Notes: generated by a model not told the origin, from the letters alone. 64,000 nucleotides of DNA from Dioscorea cayenensis subsp. rotundata (GCF_009730915.1 NC_052479.1:2170001-2234000), one strand, 5' to 3'. Positions 12,685 through 27,600 are shown, counted from the stretch's first letter. Numbers and translations: made by a program.

Positions 12685-13054
12685 GTTAAAAAAATATAAT
12701 ATAATTTAATTCATTTCTTTTTCTTTTTTAATATTATCTCATTTTATTATCTTATATCATTCTTATTGGTTTTACTAATTCATTAATTATAAATTCTTTT
12801 ATCTTTTAAACCTCTGAAAAACAACTGACTTTTTTTTTTTTTCTAATTCCATCCTCCTTGAAAAGTAGTAAAATTACTCTAGAACCATACCATTTTTAAG
12901 AAATACTTTATGATGATATTTATACTTTATAACAGACGAATCCATTTTTTTATGGTGCACGATAGGATATCAGTTTTCGAAAATAAATTAAAAATAAAAA
13001 AATAATAATAAAAGTAGGGATGGATAACTCCAAGTAGTGGATGAATACTAAGTT

Positions 13055-16000
13055 TGTCACGTCCCGACCCACGGGCCCGCCACGTGACAACCGCCGCGAC
13101 GATCCCGAGGAGGGACACACACCACTCAACCCTCGAGTCATCGCAAGGCTCACAAACTCCTGCTAAACAACACCACAATAATAAAGGTACCAAAAGCAAA
13201 ACTTTCACTCGAAGAGTCAACCGTAAAGTGAAAGATATACAAATCACAGTTACAGAGTTAAGAACACCAGTGGATCCACTGCAATCATACAATGCAATCT
13301 GATTAACAGTAAATAAACAACCTGACTTGGAATGCAAACTGCTAACACTTCGCCTCGCTATGACGACCCAAACCACTAAAACCTGAAAGGGATAAGGGGG
13401 TGAGTAACCATAGTCACTCAGTGAATGGGTTAGCACAAATCTAACAGAATATCAAAACAAATCGATGAAATTCCAATAAACACATTCTACAATAACATAA
13501 ATGAACTGGAACGTTCACATTTGCAACTATAATGAAAAATACGGAATAAGAAACCTCGGTATTTATAAACCAAAAACATAAATTCTCACGAGTATAGACA
13601 AAACATCAACATGTATAAAAAACAAATGCTTGGATATAAGTTCCCAAAAATGAGTAGAAAAAACCAACTTAAATAAATAAAAATCCTCGATAATCACAAA
13701 TCCTCAATTCGCATGATACATGTTCGAAAAAGCATTAAGATATCAAACATGCTATGTGAAAGATCACACTTGAATATACCAATTGCAAGAAAAATAGAAT
13801 TTTTTTTCCTCAAATATTGAAATTTCATCTCGATCAAATAAACAATGGCCTAAAAACACTCTCTCTAACTTTAGCCGCCGTCGCGACTAAGTTGAGAGCC
13901 GTCAAAGGTCTTCGCACCCTTGACGTTGGCCCACCGATCCCGTGTGGTGACTCGGGATCCCGATGTATCATCCAATCGGGGCTCTACGCTCCCACCGATC
14001 CGGACAAATCAACACCCGAGTCCACAACGCCACCTCTAAAAGGTCGGCCCGTTGGGACCCACTATCGCGATGAGTCGGGGCCTTAGCCCGCCGTCACCAT
14101 CCAAACCAACATATAGCTGTAGCAATAATACAATCTGAATCACTCATGTCACAGGGTCCTTATCCAGGACAAGCATTCACATATCGGGAATAAACATTAT
14201 TTCCACAAGTTCAAAGCCAAAGCATAACCATGCATGTAAACTTTCAAAAAAAATATTCCAATCCCGATGCCAATACATTCAAAAACATTTATGTCCAAAT
14301 GCCAAGAATAACACAATAATATGCGAAACTTTGAAGCATTGCTTTAGACAATAAAACCAGCCAATATTAAATGCATTATAATATCCACAATCTAGAAGAA
14401 CATGCCATTCGAAATAAAAAAACCCTTTTTGTTTTCATAACCATAAATATCAAAAAGCATGCTTATACAAGTGAAAGGTTTTACAAACCATTTCTAAAAA
14501 GTTGATGCCAACGAGTGTAGAAAAAGAAACATTAAGTTTTGAAATACAATAAAAGGCATCAAAACAAGCATAGCTTTTTGTTCTAGTTAAACCTCAAGTT
14601 ACTTAGGATCATTCTAGCTTTCTCTTTCTTCACTCACTAAGTTTTTCCTCCAAATACAAGATTAATCCCCAAGGTCTAGTCTATCACAACCTCTAAATAC
14701 TTTTACAAGTCATGAAAAATATGTTCATCTCATCACATATATTTACACCTACCAATATACATTGATTAAATCCTACTTTACACATCATTAGGTATTTACT
14801 TTCACAAGCCTTTACTATTCGAGCCTCTCTTATACTCAACAATGTCTTAGATCCTTATCATAGTGCCACTACCTCAACATTAATATTTACTTCATCTATA
14901 ATAATTTCATTGTCAAAAATACTCACAAGTTGACTATCTCCTCTAAGGATGTATTAAATCAAACTATTATTAAAAAAATTCACAGGAATATTCAGTCTTT
15001 GCAATTCAACACTTGTCACATATATAGCTCAAGCTATTCATCATCAACCTTCTAAATAAATTCCATTTAGAATAATAATCATAATCATTGGCATCCACCC
15101 GATATATATATATATATACATATGTATATCCCGATATGATCAAACTACAATTAAGCACCCTACACTATGCTCACAAGAACAAACCTCATCAATTTGTGAG
15201 AATCCTACAACATAAGTGTAATTATGTCACCCATGGTTCTCGGATATTACAAAAGAATATATTAGCATAAATCTCATCGACTAGCCAAAAATCATATATA
15301 AGGTTCCACAAGTTATTCCAATTCCAATATACTAGTGTAGTCATATACCTTAGCATTCAAGACTTCATCGAGTTCCATGTACCCCTGTTTATCACATCAT
15401 GCCTCAAAACTTGAAATTATGCATCATTAGGGAGATTAAATCATCCATTGAACATACATAATCAATTTTACTTATAACCCATAAGCTCCATGAACTTGTT
15501 GTAATAATCAGCAATTTCCATTCATCCACCAAGCATGTATATCCTCAAGTTCAATCTCAACTAACGCAAGTACAACATTAACAAGCTTTCTCATGATTTT
15601 TCAGAGAGTAAACCACAAGTCATTTTAAATAAACCATAGTCTCTAGTGGTCATCTACACTTTCTTTTTCTCCTATAGCCGATGATTTGAAAAACATGATA
15701 AAAGCCATGGAAATCATTTCGAGAAAAAAACAAATAAAAATATTTTTCGATACTCAATTAGAATTGTGCACTCAACATAACCCACTCACGGAACATGTTG
15801 CCTCGCGTGGAGACGCCATGACACCGATTAGCGGTTTCCTTCCCTTGGAGGATGCTTCGCCACCTAGATACAAGCGGGGAATCCAAATTCTAATGAACAT
15901 AATAATGATAATCACAAGAAAAATGTATAAAAAAATACAATTATACATGTCTAATACAAAAACATTAGGGTTTTTAGGGCAAAAACATCGTCATTTTTGG

Positions 16001-16743
16001 ATCCAAACGATCTCAGAATGGAGTAAAACTAGTTCCAATGAGTTCAGGGTATGAAGAGCTTCAATGTGAACCAAAGAAATACCGAGAAAAAGACTCAAAA
16101 ATTTTTCGAGTGCTACGAGTAACTCGAATTGCTACAGATGAAACCCGAACCTTATACTATGGTTTTCTCCCAATTTACAACTCTAAATCAAAAAAAATTT
16201 TTCTTCTACAACATTCTCATACATGCATTATAAATCATTGGCTTCAATTTAAGCCTATGAATCATCATATCCATGAAGAAATCAAAGTTTTTTTATACAA
16301 TTCTAAAAAAACAAAGAAATACGGAAGAAATACAAAAACAAAAAAACATTGAATCTTAGGCTTACCGGATTCGGGAGTGAGAGAGGAATAAGTTTGGTAT
16401 TTAAGTTTGCCGGAAATTCTCGCGGAAATTTTTTTCTTCTAGGGTTAAGGATCGGCCGAACAAAGAAGCAAGGAGAAGGAAAAATGAAGAAGAAGGTTCC
16501 AGGTGGTTTGTTTCACTCATTCATTTTCATTTTTAATAGGAAATGATCTAATTGCCCTCCTAATAGAAAATAATAGAGAATGGATCCAAATGACGGAATT
16601 GCCCCCGGATTTTGGCAGGATTTTCGCACATATCCTACTATGCAATCCAGTAAAAATCTACTAATGCAAAATGACTATTTTACCCTAATGTATTCACAAA
16701 AATAAGAGAAGATCGTAGGTCCAAATTTGGACCGGGTACAACA
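13055..16743 (-). mobile_element. Solo LTR, family A copy 1 (probable Ty3/gypsy), 3.7 kb
   Basis: The element starts TGTCACGTCCCGACC, ends GGGTACAACA (TG..CA), and is flanked by a perfect 5-bp duplication AAGTT (13050-13054 and 16744-16748). No gag, protease, RT, RNase H or integrase frame lies inside, and the whole 3689 bp aligns end to end with 50857-54354. It is therefore one LTR left after recombination. Read on the minus strand it begins TGTTGTACCCGG and ends GGGACGTGACA, the style of Tekay/Del-type gypsy LTRs, so I assign minus orientation with moderate confidence. Confidence 0.85.
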
Positions 16744-17997
16744 AAGTTACCATTGATGAGCCCATTTACGGCCCACAATATGGCCCAAGAAGCATAAATT
16801 TTGGCCGAAATATTCTTTTAGGTGGACTGAATGTTAAACTATGCTTGAAGGATTTTTATAGAAAGAAATTGCTTTTTTCATTTTGTTTGGATTTTATTAT
16901 TTTTTGTGCTAGTAGCATTTGTAAAAAAAAATTTATTATTTACTTTTTTTAGACATGCATGAAATATATGATAGAAATACATTTGATGGAGATATCTACA
17001 AATGTACGCTGAAAACAAAAAGTAAAAGAGAGGCATAGTCCTTGAATTCATTTTTATTGACCGTTATTGACCGATAGGGGTGAACCTAGATTCAAAGTCT
17101 ACACACGTCCCCAGAATACTTAGCTTCATATATGACCAATGTTTTTTTTCCCTTAATTTAATTTAATTTTAAGAAAATGTTTGATAGTAATCCTTACCTC
17201 ATACATGGCTCAAAGCCCTCCAATATTATGTTTATTTATTTCTTTATTTAAGTTTTAAAAATAAAATAAATAAAGAGATCAATATAAAAAAAATGGTTTC
17301 CTAGAGTTTTCTTCCAATTCAAAAAGCACCCTATGGAAACAAGAAGAAAACTACAAAAAGAAAATACTTGCATGACTTAAAAAAAATAAAAAAGTTGCAT
17401 GTGAAAGATATTGTTCTAAATCAAAATGAAACAATATAATAAATAATTAATAAAATAAAATCGAGTAAAAAATTATATTAATTTTTTTAGTTATTATAAT
17501 TTATCCCGATGTTTATTTTAAATGTTTATAGTTATAATTTACAAATTATATCAATACTCTTTTGGTCTATTACCACTAAAAATTTTATATAAGATTTATT
17601 TTGAAAAAAAAATTTATAATTGAACTTCAAAATCTACATAAATTGAGAGCATACGTGTATTAATGTATTAATTTCAAACTTGTAGATGTTCATGACTTCT
17701 CTTAAATATGGGTGTTTATCGTCTATATATTCATAAATTCATTAAAAATAATACAACTTAAACTTATTGATTTATGTATTTTTAAAAGTTTTTATTTTTA
17801 TTTTTGAAAAAGACGGTCCTTAAAAACAAAGATGGGAAAAAAACACTCTTGTACCACTCCCACTTTGTAGTTTGTACTATGCCTTGAGCATGGAGTAAGG
17901 CATAGCATAAATACTTTGCTTTTTCTTAGTGGCAAAGCCCAACCATCTTGATTTTCAAATGTCTTCATCACCACCATATAATTAAATAAATAAATTA

Positions 17998-18028
<31 letters not shown>

Positions 18029-18200
18029 CAGAGCTATTGCAATATTTTGAAAAACATTGAGATCAAGATGCACATCACAAGGCATGAATTACTGATCACC
18101 ACACAAAATCAACGGCTGATAACGAAAATATATCAACGCTGTCCAGTACCAAACAGCAAACATCTTTCGTGTATTGTAAACGTGGTATCCAGATAGAAGC
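16744..18200. other. Intergenic region and promoter side of the FAX3-like gene
   Basis: AT-rich sequence with no recognised coding or mobile element. It holds a (TA)n run near 18006-18028. The last 100-150 bases before 18315 are the likely 5' leader of the FAX3-like gene. Confidence 0.5.
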
Positions 18201-18314
18201 ATTGCAAGATAAGCATTGCAAGAAACCCGAGAGCTAATAGCCCTGAAAAACCACCAACAAAAACCCTCACAAGAGCTCTCGAAGCTCACGCCATTCTCTT
18301 CGCCGTTGTCCGCC

Positions 18315-21300
18315 ATGGCCGTGGCTCTCCAGAGCTTTGTCTCGCTTCGAAACCCTAACCCTAGTTCTTATGGAGCTATGACCCCGCGTCCTCTCTCTCG
18401 TTCTCCTCTTCTCCAATTCGCACCGCTTCCCGTTCGCTTCAGACCTGGTTCTATCCTGTCATCCTCTTCGAAGCGAGATAACAAGATTTGTATCCTTTCA
18501 TCGCCCCGCCTGATCTCCAGGGTTTACTGCGTGTCTGCTCCTCATGAGGAATCGGTGAACCCTGCTTTGTGATTTCTTGATGTTTCAATGTTGGGGTTGT
18601 GATGTAGAAATTTGCGATTTTTAATTCTGCTTTAGTTTTGAAATTTGATATTTGCGAAACTAATGATTGATTTGATGTTATGGTCCTTTGGAGTTGCGGC
18701 ATTGCTCTGGAAAATTAATAACATTGTGTGAATGATATGAAGATTAAATTTTAGGTTTATGGAATTTTTTTTTATTAGTCTTGTTCTTTTGATTTGCAAT
18801 ATCTTGGTTTTGTGGGAAGTGGGAACAAGGAGGATTGTCTTTGTTGTTTGGATTGTATTTGTATTACTGTATTAGTGTTTGTCCACTCTATGAACTATCT
18901 TGATTTTCTGAGAAAATGTCCTTTCTTTCACTCTAGAATGTTCATTGCTATGCTTTTGCTAAAACTTTTTCTTCAGGAAGAAAGATTAGTTAGGATGTAT
19001 CAATGAGTACAGTGAATCTTGGGATAAATTTTCTCTTAATCTTACTTTTGTAAGACACTTGAAAAATGATAATAAATATTGCTGTTAATTCTTTCATTTT
19101 ATTTAAGTATAGTGGAATATGATTTTATTCAGAAATGTTATAGTTTTAGTTGCCAATCAATGTTTTTGATTGCCTTCTTATGCTAATCCGTGCATGTATT
19201 TGTTCACCAGAAGCATTCCGATATTGGTCCAGAAGAGAAAAGGTTTGAAAGAGAATCTAATGAGCCAGAAGAAGATTGGCAGAAGATTCTCAAAACTTTC
19301 AAAGAAGAAGCCATAAAAAGGAAAAACACCTCGCTGGATGCGTATGCGAAGTATTCCAAAGTAGCGATGGCAATATTAAAAGAAACTTCTGTAGTTCTGA
19401 AAATTCAAGCAGACCAGGCTAAAAATGATTTGATGGAAATAGTTCATGAAATCAATGAAGAAGGACAAGGATATCTTTCTTCTTCTCCTGATTCAGTAAA
19501 AGAAATTGTGGAAGCATTCTCATCTCCCAATGATTTAAAAGAAATTTCTAAGCTGCAAGATTTTCATGTTGGCATTCCATATGGTAAATATTGACGATGC
19601 ATTTGACCCGTTAACCTTTTTGAGAAGAAATGCCATCCATTTTATAAAGTTTGTCTTGGATTATTAGGTGGTTCAGTTTACAGAAGTTATATTGGAAATC
19701 ATCTACCTGTCAACTTTTGGATTTATTGTAATTTTTACACATTTGACAACTTTATGCAGGTTTTTTGCTTGCAATTGGTGGTTTTCTTTGGTTCATGTTG
19801 ACTGGTAGTATCTCAGCCATTCGTTTTGGCGTTATCCTTGGTGTGGCACTTTTCGCTTTGAGCTTGCAAAGTTTAAGATTATCGAAAAGTGGGCAGTCCT
19901 CTGCTTTGCTTTTGAAGTCACAAGCTGGTTAGTTCACATATACATTGCATTCTAGACTTCTTGCATTCTCTATTACTACTGCTCGAGTCTAGGGCAGGGC
20001 ATGCTACATGTAACATCTGCATGCTGCATGTACTTTGTAAAACACTATGGCCGAATGAGATTTTGGTCTAAAAAAGAAACAATAACCTGAATGGTTGTAG
20101 CTGGCTTGGTACCCCTCTACTTGTGGAAAATAAACTAAACATATTGGATTTATAGTACATCAGAAGAGCAGTACCGATTGGTTTCCTAACGGTTTTAATT
20201 GTATGATTTAAGGAAATCATGTATGTCATATAATTCAGGAGCAATATCTGGAATAAAAGTATTTCGCTATTAAAAGTTATAGTGTATAACACTTGTTTGA
20301 TAGATTCTTTCAATGAAATCATAGATTTTTTTTTTTTGAAAATTATACTAATAAATGGGATTCCTCTTATGAAGATTTTGTAATAGCTGTCTGCTGAAGT
20401 ATATAGTTTAGGAGGATAGTTATCATCTAAAATATGGAGAGGAAAACCTGGCAATTGCTCTTTAAACATCATAGAGGCATGGCTCTAGGCTTTATACCCG
20501 ATGATCAAGCCATGGTGTGGTTTGGCTTTTGATGTAGGGCTGATAACATGGGCAATCACATCTAACATTTCTAGACAATCATGCCTAGACTCTAAGCAAC
20601 CATACTTGAAGAAAAGGGCAATCACACATCTAAAAATAGCATAAAGCTAAAGAAAATTGTATTATTCATTAACTTGCCAACTTAATTTTTAGAAATGATC
20701 TATGTCTCTTACAGAGATCAGGGACCTTGTACAAGTAAAGTTTAAAACAAATAAACTCATCTTGACGCTGATAAATTTAACTCATAATATGATTCAAAAC
20801 AAATCCACTAGGTCTAATCGTCCAAAGGCTGAAACTATCAAACTACTCTAACACAAATTCATGAAGCTCAACTTTAAAACAGCTGCTAAAGTTACACTAT
20901 ATCAAATAATGTTGTACTATAATCTGCACCAGCATTTCCTGTGTTCATCCTTTCCATGGTGTTTTAGAGATTTGGTCATTGAATAACTCCTTCAGTAAGT
21001 TCTCAAAATAAAGTTTTTGATTATGAACCATAACTGAGCTTGGATTTGTAGTGTTACAAAGCCATTTGTTGTTGATTTTGGATCAGCTTCTTTTGACTAG
21101 ATGCTTTTTTTGTGCAGCAATTGTAGCGATTATCTTCATGAGGGAGTGGCGATTGTATTTTCAGGTAAAATACAGCTTTAGTACAGTGACAATGAGTAAA
21201 GAAATTTTCAATTGTAAGTGAAGCTAACATTTCTCTGTTCTATTGTCCATCTTTTATTATGCAGAAGAGCTCGTTTCCAGGTCTAGTGATGACACTTGTC

Positions 21301-23594
21301 AGGTTAAATACTACTTTTATATCTTTTGCTTTCCATTTTTGCACTGCTTATTCATTTCTTTATGCTTAATTAATGAATTAAGTCGCTCCAATATTTTAGA
21401 CTATCAGATATTGCAATTTCGTACCAACTTCTGGTAGCTGACCAGTTTATGTTCACTTCACTGTCGATAATGTTTCTTTTATCTTCCCCTCAAAATATTT
21501 TCTTTGCTTGATTGGTTGACAATAGTGTGATCCAAATCAAACCATAAAAGTTTTATTCTTCGTCAACAATCATATTGTCTGTGATCACGTTCAGTTGACC
21601 TATCTCTCTATGTAATTGGTGGGTTTGTTGAATTTATTCAGATTAAGATTCTCCAGTATTTGTTTTGTAGCAAATTTCAAATAAAGTCACAAAAGTGAAT
21701 GCGAAATTGAAATCCTAGGGAGGGAAGCTGTATTTGTGGTTTTGGTTGATTGAGTTTGAACAGATGGATCTCTACCGAAAAAAGTTCAATTTATGGAATG
21801 CCAATTTGAATGCATGAGTTTTAGGTTAGCATAATTGAATGTGAGAAAATTTTATTGATAAAATATAATTAGGAGTTAACTTTTCTTAGCTTGATTAATT
21901 ATTAGAATAATATTAACATGAAGAACAACATATAGAATTAATCATGGATGGATAATGTGGAGAGGAGTGACCAGAGTTTTTATTTAGAAATTCTGTCAGA
22001 CTTACTAATGCTTTAGTATTGGATTATGAAAAAACAATTCATCTATGGGCAATTTTCTCTGAGATAAAATAGTTTTGATGGATGAGTATCAATTGCCAAT
22101 AAAAGAAAAATGAGGTTAAAAATGAAGTAAATAATTGATTTAATCAAAATGAGAGTTGTTAGGATGATTTAGCTGTGCAAGTTGAGAATATAAATCCACC
22201 ACTTTGGATTGGATAAGGTTACTCAAGATGGTGCAGCTGCAAGAATGGAAAAGCGATCAAATGTGAGATGGATGGAACTGATAAGAATTGATACGAAGGC
22301 ATGCAAGAGGTGATGAATTGGAATGGGTGGAAGAGAAGGAATAATGTATTCTTGTATAAATAGTTTCACTCACACAAAGTGGTTCTGTTTGCTCATGGAA
22401 TCAATATGTTTGGCCCTCCTTTTTGACAAACTTTTGTTTAAAATGTATTTGATTTTCAAATTTTCATTTTCTTCCTTCAATATATAATTTTATGCTTTAT
22501 TGCTAAGGAATGTGGGGGCACTCACCTTTTTATATATTTATTTGTTTATTTTTAACTTCTAGTATTTGAATTAGCTCAGCAGCAGAGACTTAGGCGTATA
22601 ATACTTTTCGTAGTCAATTTTGTTGTTGATGAATGTACAAATCTTTTACTGAGTGAGACTGTCTATCCAGCCCCATGTGTGTGCCTTGTTTTCTCTTCTT
22701 TGATCGAATTTCATCAGATGTGGGGCACTCACTGTTTATTTATTTATTTATTGTATTTTTAATTCTAGCATTTGAGTTAGCGATGCGGAGACCTAGGCAG
22801 GCATTTCTTTCACAACCAATTTTGTTGTTGATGAATCTACAAGTCTCTTACTGAGTGAGACTATCTATATCCATCCCTATATATGTGCTTTGTTTTCTAT
22901 TCTTTGATCGAATTTCTTGGAAAGAAAAGAGAGGCATGGCATTTATGTTCGGTGTTGAAATATACTTAGTATTTTAGTATATTATTGGTGTTTTGATATA
23001 CCAAAAGAGTACATATGGAGAATTATTGTTAGTCAGAAATAATTTATGTGCTTCCAATATTTATTTTGAAAGAGTTTTACATTATTAGGAGTAATAGTCT
23101 ATAAGCAGGAGTCAACTATTATATTGTGTGTGGAGGATTATTGTAATAACTTGGTTTATTTAATCAATTGTTTTTTTTTTTTTTTTTAATCTTGCCCATG
23201 TCTCCATTATGCCATGATTGTCACTTTTTTTTATTTTTTGTTCACACAAGTCAATTCCATGAAAGGAAACAGAGGATGGCATGTTTGTCTAACTTAAGCT
23301 GCATTAACCTATGAAACTAATTAACTATTTTAAGTTTGTTTGGACATCTTCGAGTCAGACAAAACTGTGACATTGAAAGCCCAGCTAGATTTAAAGAAAT
23401 TCTGAAACCTAGATCCAATCAATCTTGGTTCTCACTTTCTCTTGACAGATGTTTCTCTGTCTATTGTTTACCAAACTGTGCAAAATTTAACTAATATTGT
23501 TTATGAATGCAGCGGAGCAGTGGTAGCCTTCTACATTTATAAGATTTTAACAATTGACAAAGGTGATGGTACAAAACTTGCAGAATCCGAGTAA
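18315..23594 (+). CDS. FAX3: FAX3-like chloroplast fatty-acid export protein (TMEM14 family)
   Basis: Six exons (18315-18554, 19211-19583, 19760-19927, 21118-21164, 21265-21302, 23513-23594), all with GT..AG borders, give 315 residues. FAX proteins are thought to carry free fatty acids across the inner chloroplast envelope. Residues 1-80 look like a Ser/Arg/Pro-rich transit peptide. Residues 81-200 are charged and helical, with an amphipathic segment after a DWQKILKTFKEEA motif, as in the long-N-terminus members FAX2/FAX3. Residues 205-305 hold the TMEM14 core: a Gly-rich first helix (GFLLAIGGFLWFML), SAIRFGVILGVALFALS, then a conserved MREWRLY segment and a last helix at VVAFYIYKI. The ATG at 18315 sits in a good context (GCCATGG). 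An upstream in-frame ATG at 18216 would add residues before the transit peptide and is less likely. Intron 5 is 2.2 kb. The FAX3 assignment rests on domain order and could be a close paralogue. Confidence 0.9.
22512..22915 (+). repeat. Tandem duplication of about 205 bp inside FAX3-like intron 5
   Basis: Two copies start at GTGGGGGCACTCAC (22512) and GTGGGGCACTCAC (about 22720). They share blocks such as TTTTGTTGTTGATGAAT, TTACTGAGTGAGACT and TTTGATCGAATTTC, about 200-208 bp apart. The copies have diverged moderately. Confidence 0.75.
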
Positions 23595-24687
23595 TAAGTG
23601 ATAATAATGAGGTTAGTTTACAAAGGAACTCCATATGTTACTCTGAATAAACAAATGTACTTTGTTATCTGTCTCTCATTCCTTGAAGGTTGTCAAACTT
23701 CACAAAGATTGCAGTACTTTCTGACCTATTTATCAATACAGGAAACAGCAGAACCTCTTTATTTTTTAGGGAAGCCAAGAATTGCCATCAGAAGAGGGCG
23801 CCTGTTGCAGACATCTGGTAATAGCAGTTGATTTTCAATAAAAGTGTTAAAACAGGGAGAAGCGGCAAATGTTTTTCTTCCTTAATCTATTCTCCCACTT
23901 GCTTGTATTTTCTTTCATTTATGTTCTGAAAATGATATATATATATATATATATAGACAGTACAATCTTCAGAAATGAAGTTATCTGGGTCCAGATTTAT
24001 AACAAAAGTACCATCCATTGTCATCTACTCTTTGTAAGAAAAACAGTGGGCATTATCTTTAGAATGTTTCCATGCCTGCAATTGCAGTCAATTTTATTTG
24101 TCAATGCTGCTTGATTTGATTTCCAATCCAAAATCAAGAGCATTTGGGTTTGAGCATGTACTATATATTCTTATGCCTCTACGAAAATGACCGATATTTC
24201 TATGTTTTTCAGCAGGTGAAAAAGTGATGGTTTGCACCATGTCACATAATGAAAATATTGAAATTACATATTAATGGAATGATTTGATCTTCAATGGAAG
24301 GAAAAAAAAAAAGCATCAGAACAGTAATGATATTAACTTAAATTATTCAGCTGTGCCTGAGCCAATCTGAGGGTTTCTCTTTATTTTACTTTTAGTTGAT
24401 TTTATAAGGTATATTTATTAGGTTTACACATCCTCAGTAAATTCCAAATTCTCAACACCATTTACAGATCCCAAAAGAAAATTATTTTGGCAAGCATGTT
24501 AAAATAAATAAAATTCAAAAAAGGGAGAGAAAGATCCAAATCCTAAACACCATTTTAGATACTGTTCATACTGAGTTCGGAATTTACATAACTATGTATA
24601 TGCAAAGAGATCATCTCATCGAAACAGCGAAGCGAAAGCAATGATCCCATGAACTGAAACAGCAGCAGCAGCAGCAAATGCCGCGAA
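23595..24687. other. Convergent 3' region between FAX3-like and VSR genes
   Basis: This is the interval between two convergent coding ends. It must hold both 3' UTRs. A TA microsatellite lies at 23935-23956. I see no further gene. Confidence 0.6.
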
Positions 24688-27600
24688 TCAGATGTTAGCA
24701 AAGGGGCCATGGGTGGCAGTTTCGGGTTGATTATCTAAAGGCATGTATTGAGCCATGATGGCGCGAATCTCCGAATCCATGTAAGTCTGAAAGGAATAAT
24801 AATCAAATTATGCGAGAATGCAAGAAAATTATCAAGACTAAAAAAATTGCAGGTCAAGTTAATCTTTGCAATCTTATGAAGGGAGCTTACCCGAATACGG
24901 TGCTTGTACACTACATATCCTCCGACTCCAGCTATAGCGAGGCCAAGGAATATAACCCACAGAAAACCCCAGCTATACTTCGTCGAAGACTTCTTACCTG
25001 AATGACACATAAATGTTATAAGTTTCTGCTTGTGCTTTCATAACAAATCAATTAATGATTTTTCTTTTGATTTTTAAGTAATGGCATGTTCGACAATGGA
25101 TCCAGCCTAGACAATCAAGAAATCAAATAAAATGCATGAGGATACTTACTTATGCATAAATCATGCTCTTTCATGTACAAGAGATCACCACTGCAACTGC
25201 AATCGTAACTTCCCCATGTGTTTTTGCAATTGCACTCCGGGCACTGGCAGGCTGATTTATCTTTGCATTCATCGATATCTACAAATAGCATATCATGAGA
25301 ATATTGGATCGGTTTCGGGCATCAAAAGGCTTTTCTTTTCAATAAAAAGAATTAAGTATCAGAATGATTGTGTGTGAATACCTTCACATGTCTTGACACC
25401 ATCACCTTTGAAGCCGGCCGGGCATTTGCATCCATCCGATTCCGCATTCTACATGATCCAAATGAAAATTACTAGATCAGAACAATGCGAGATTCTGGGA
25501 GAATTGGGGAAAAATTAAGTTTCTAGCCATCACTTACACAAGCTGAATGTGTAATCCCATTTTGTGTATCATGCCAACATCCTCCATTGTTAATTTCACA
25601 TCGTCCTTGACCAGAAGCTGTTGATGGAAGAACACAAATATTTTTAATAATTGCTCTTGCTTTTTTTGCTGCTTTAACACTTACTAGCAACTTCCAACTC
25701 GCATTTTGCTCTTGTTATTACAAGCCAACTTATTGAAGGAAGAAAAAAATACTACGGCAAAGACATGAAATAAATGCAGTTTCATAAAGAGAAACACGTG
25801 AATGCTTAGAACATGGATAAATTAGGTGATTTCAGGATTTAATTAAACATAAGTAATGCTATTTGTAAAAGACAGGTTTCCCAAATAGACTTCCCAACCA
25901 GGTTGTCATCCATGTGGTAACCTTGAGATGCATTGTTGTGCATCTTGAGAAAAAAAAGTAATGGCTATCATACAATTGGGAGATCTATTTGGGAGAGGAT
26001 TCTGTAGATAAACTTACTGAACCAAACAGAATGTGAAGATTTGACCTAATATTCTTAGGAGCCATTATCAATTCTAGAAAATGTGGTTTAAGAAACTACA
26101 TCTGTCAAAAAAAGAGTAGGCTTTCATTGTTGCTTTTGGCAATAAAATACATGTCAATGCTTTGTCAATCAAATTTCCTACAGAAATTAGTGTGGTGAGT
26201 TTCAAATGCTAATTGATGTAATAATATGACAAATGCTTATAATTTAAAAAAGGTCCACGTTCAATGTGTGTCAAGTTTTAGTAAGAGTCAAAGCTACCAG
26301 AGTTTCTTGATTCCTCCAATTTTATGCGATCTGCTTGCACAAAATTAGTTTATTTGTCTGATCTTTAATCCTCGGATCAACATAAAAAAGCCAAGTGGCA
26401 ACTAGTTGTCATGGAATAAACCTCATTCCAGATGAGAGCATGGATGAGATTGAGGGCAAACAGTGATCAATGAGCAGAGATATCAATGGAAGTTATACGT
26501 TTAAACCTATATTAAAAAGGCATACAGAAGAATGAAAATAAAAACGCCCAACAATTCGAGCTATAATAGACTTAGCAATACCTTCACAATGGTTATACCC
26601 ATCACCGACAAATTTCACACCTCGTACAACAGGACACTCACACACTCTTCCACGGAAAGTATCCTGGAATAAGATAGATAAGGCCATGGAATCCAATTTG
26701 GTATTACATCACACTCAGACTTTCTGAATATGTATTCACAGTTAGTAATACATGAAAACTATACCTTGCAAGCAGTAACATTAGCAGCCAAATCTTGCCA
26801 GCATCCACCATTGTTTTCCAGACATTCATTGGTTTCTATATCTACAAAGAAAAATACAAAATTTTGATTTTAGACATGTTTACCTAAGTTAGAAGATTAT
26901 AATGTGGTCATGAAAAACTAATAATAGTAGAAGATCCTTTAAGCAATTTCACCAACCATCAGTTAAACAAACAGCTGGCTCCGTGGTCTCCTTAAAGCCT
27001 GCACAGATTGCTTTAAGCACCGCTGCCTTGTCTAGCTTACCTGTGATCATATATGATAGACAATGTTGAGATTTTGATTTGCACATACTGGCAGTGTTTT
27101 AGGCAAGGAACAAACCTCGGTATTGCCTATTGTTGATAACGAGAGTTGGCAAGATGGTAACATCTCCACGAGAATCTTTGCCAATCTAAGAACATGATAA
27201 GCAACATTTACAAGCAAACAATGCTTTAAATAAGTAATAACTGAGAAAAATCAAGATATAATATTACGTTATGATTCATGATGTTACCTGTGCATCCTGT
27301 TCAGCTTTAAGCACGGGGTTTGCCTTATCTGCATCAGGATCTCCAACACAATCATTCACCTTCCTGATATCAACACCTGAGAAGAATCAACCAAACATTA
27401 TACCAGAACACTCCTTTATAAATTTGTTCAACTGCAACAGAAACTGATCCTGACAAAAAGAATACGTGCGAAGAGTTACAGGCCAATTTACCCAATGACC
27501 GGATAACTTCTTCAGCACATTCCTTGGTGTACTTGTTGTCCTTCATAGGGCATCTGATTGAAAAATCAGAAACATAATCCCACCATAGCCAAGGCTTTCC

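Larger units (their letters stand above)
9715..13054. other. AT-rich intergenic region
   Basis: I see no gene here. Apart from the Stowaway MITE at 9997-10285, the region holds long poly-A/T and TA runs, an AT-rich stretch at 11200-11800, and a patch of more mixed composition at 11860-12180 without recognisable coding. A 38-bp block at 11101 recurs at 12647. Confidence 0.6.

Noticed and set aside
12927..13436. Minus-strand open frame, similar in the second family A LTR (50952-51239)
   Set aside because: The shared peptide reflects shared LTR DNA. It is frameshifted between copies, has no recognised domain and crosses the LTR border in copy 1.
13817..14086. 89-residue GC-richer frame in the solo LTR
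   Set aside because: There is no family match. The corresponding DNA in copy 2 (51490-51750) has indels that break the frame.
21243..21437. 64-residue frame around FAX3-like exon 5
   Set aside because: It is out of frame with the exon and mostly intron.
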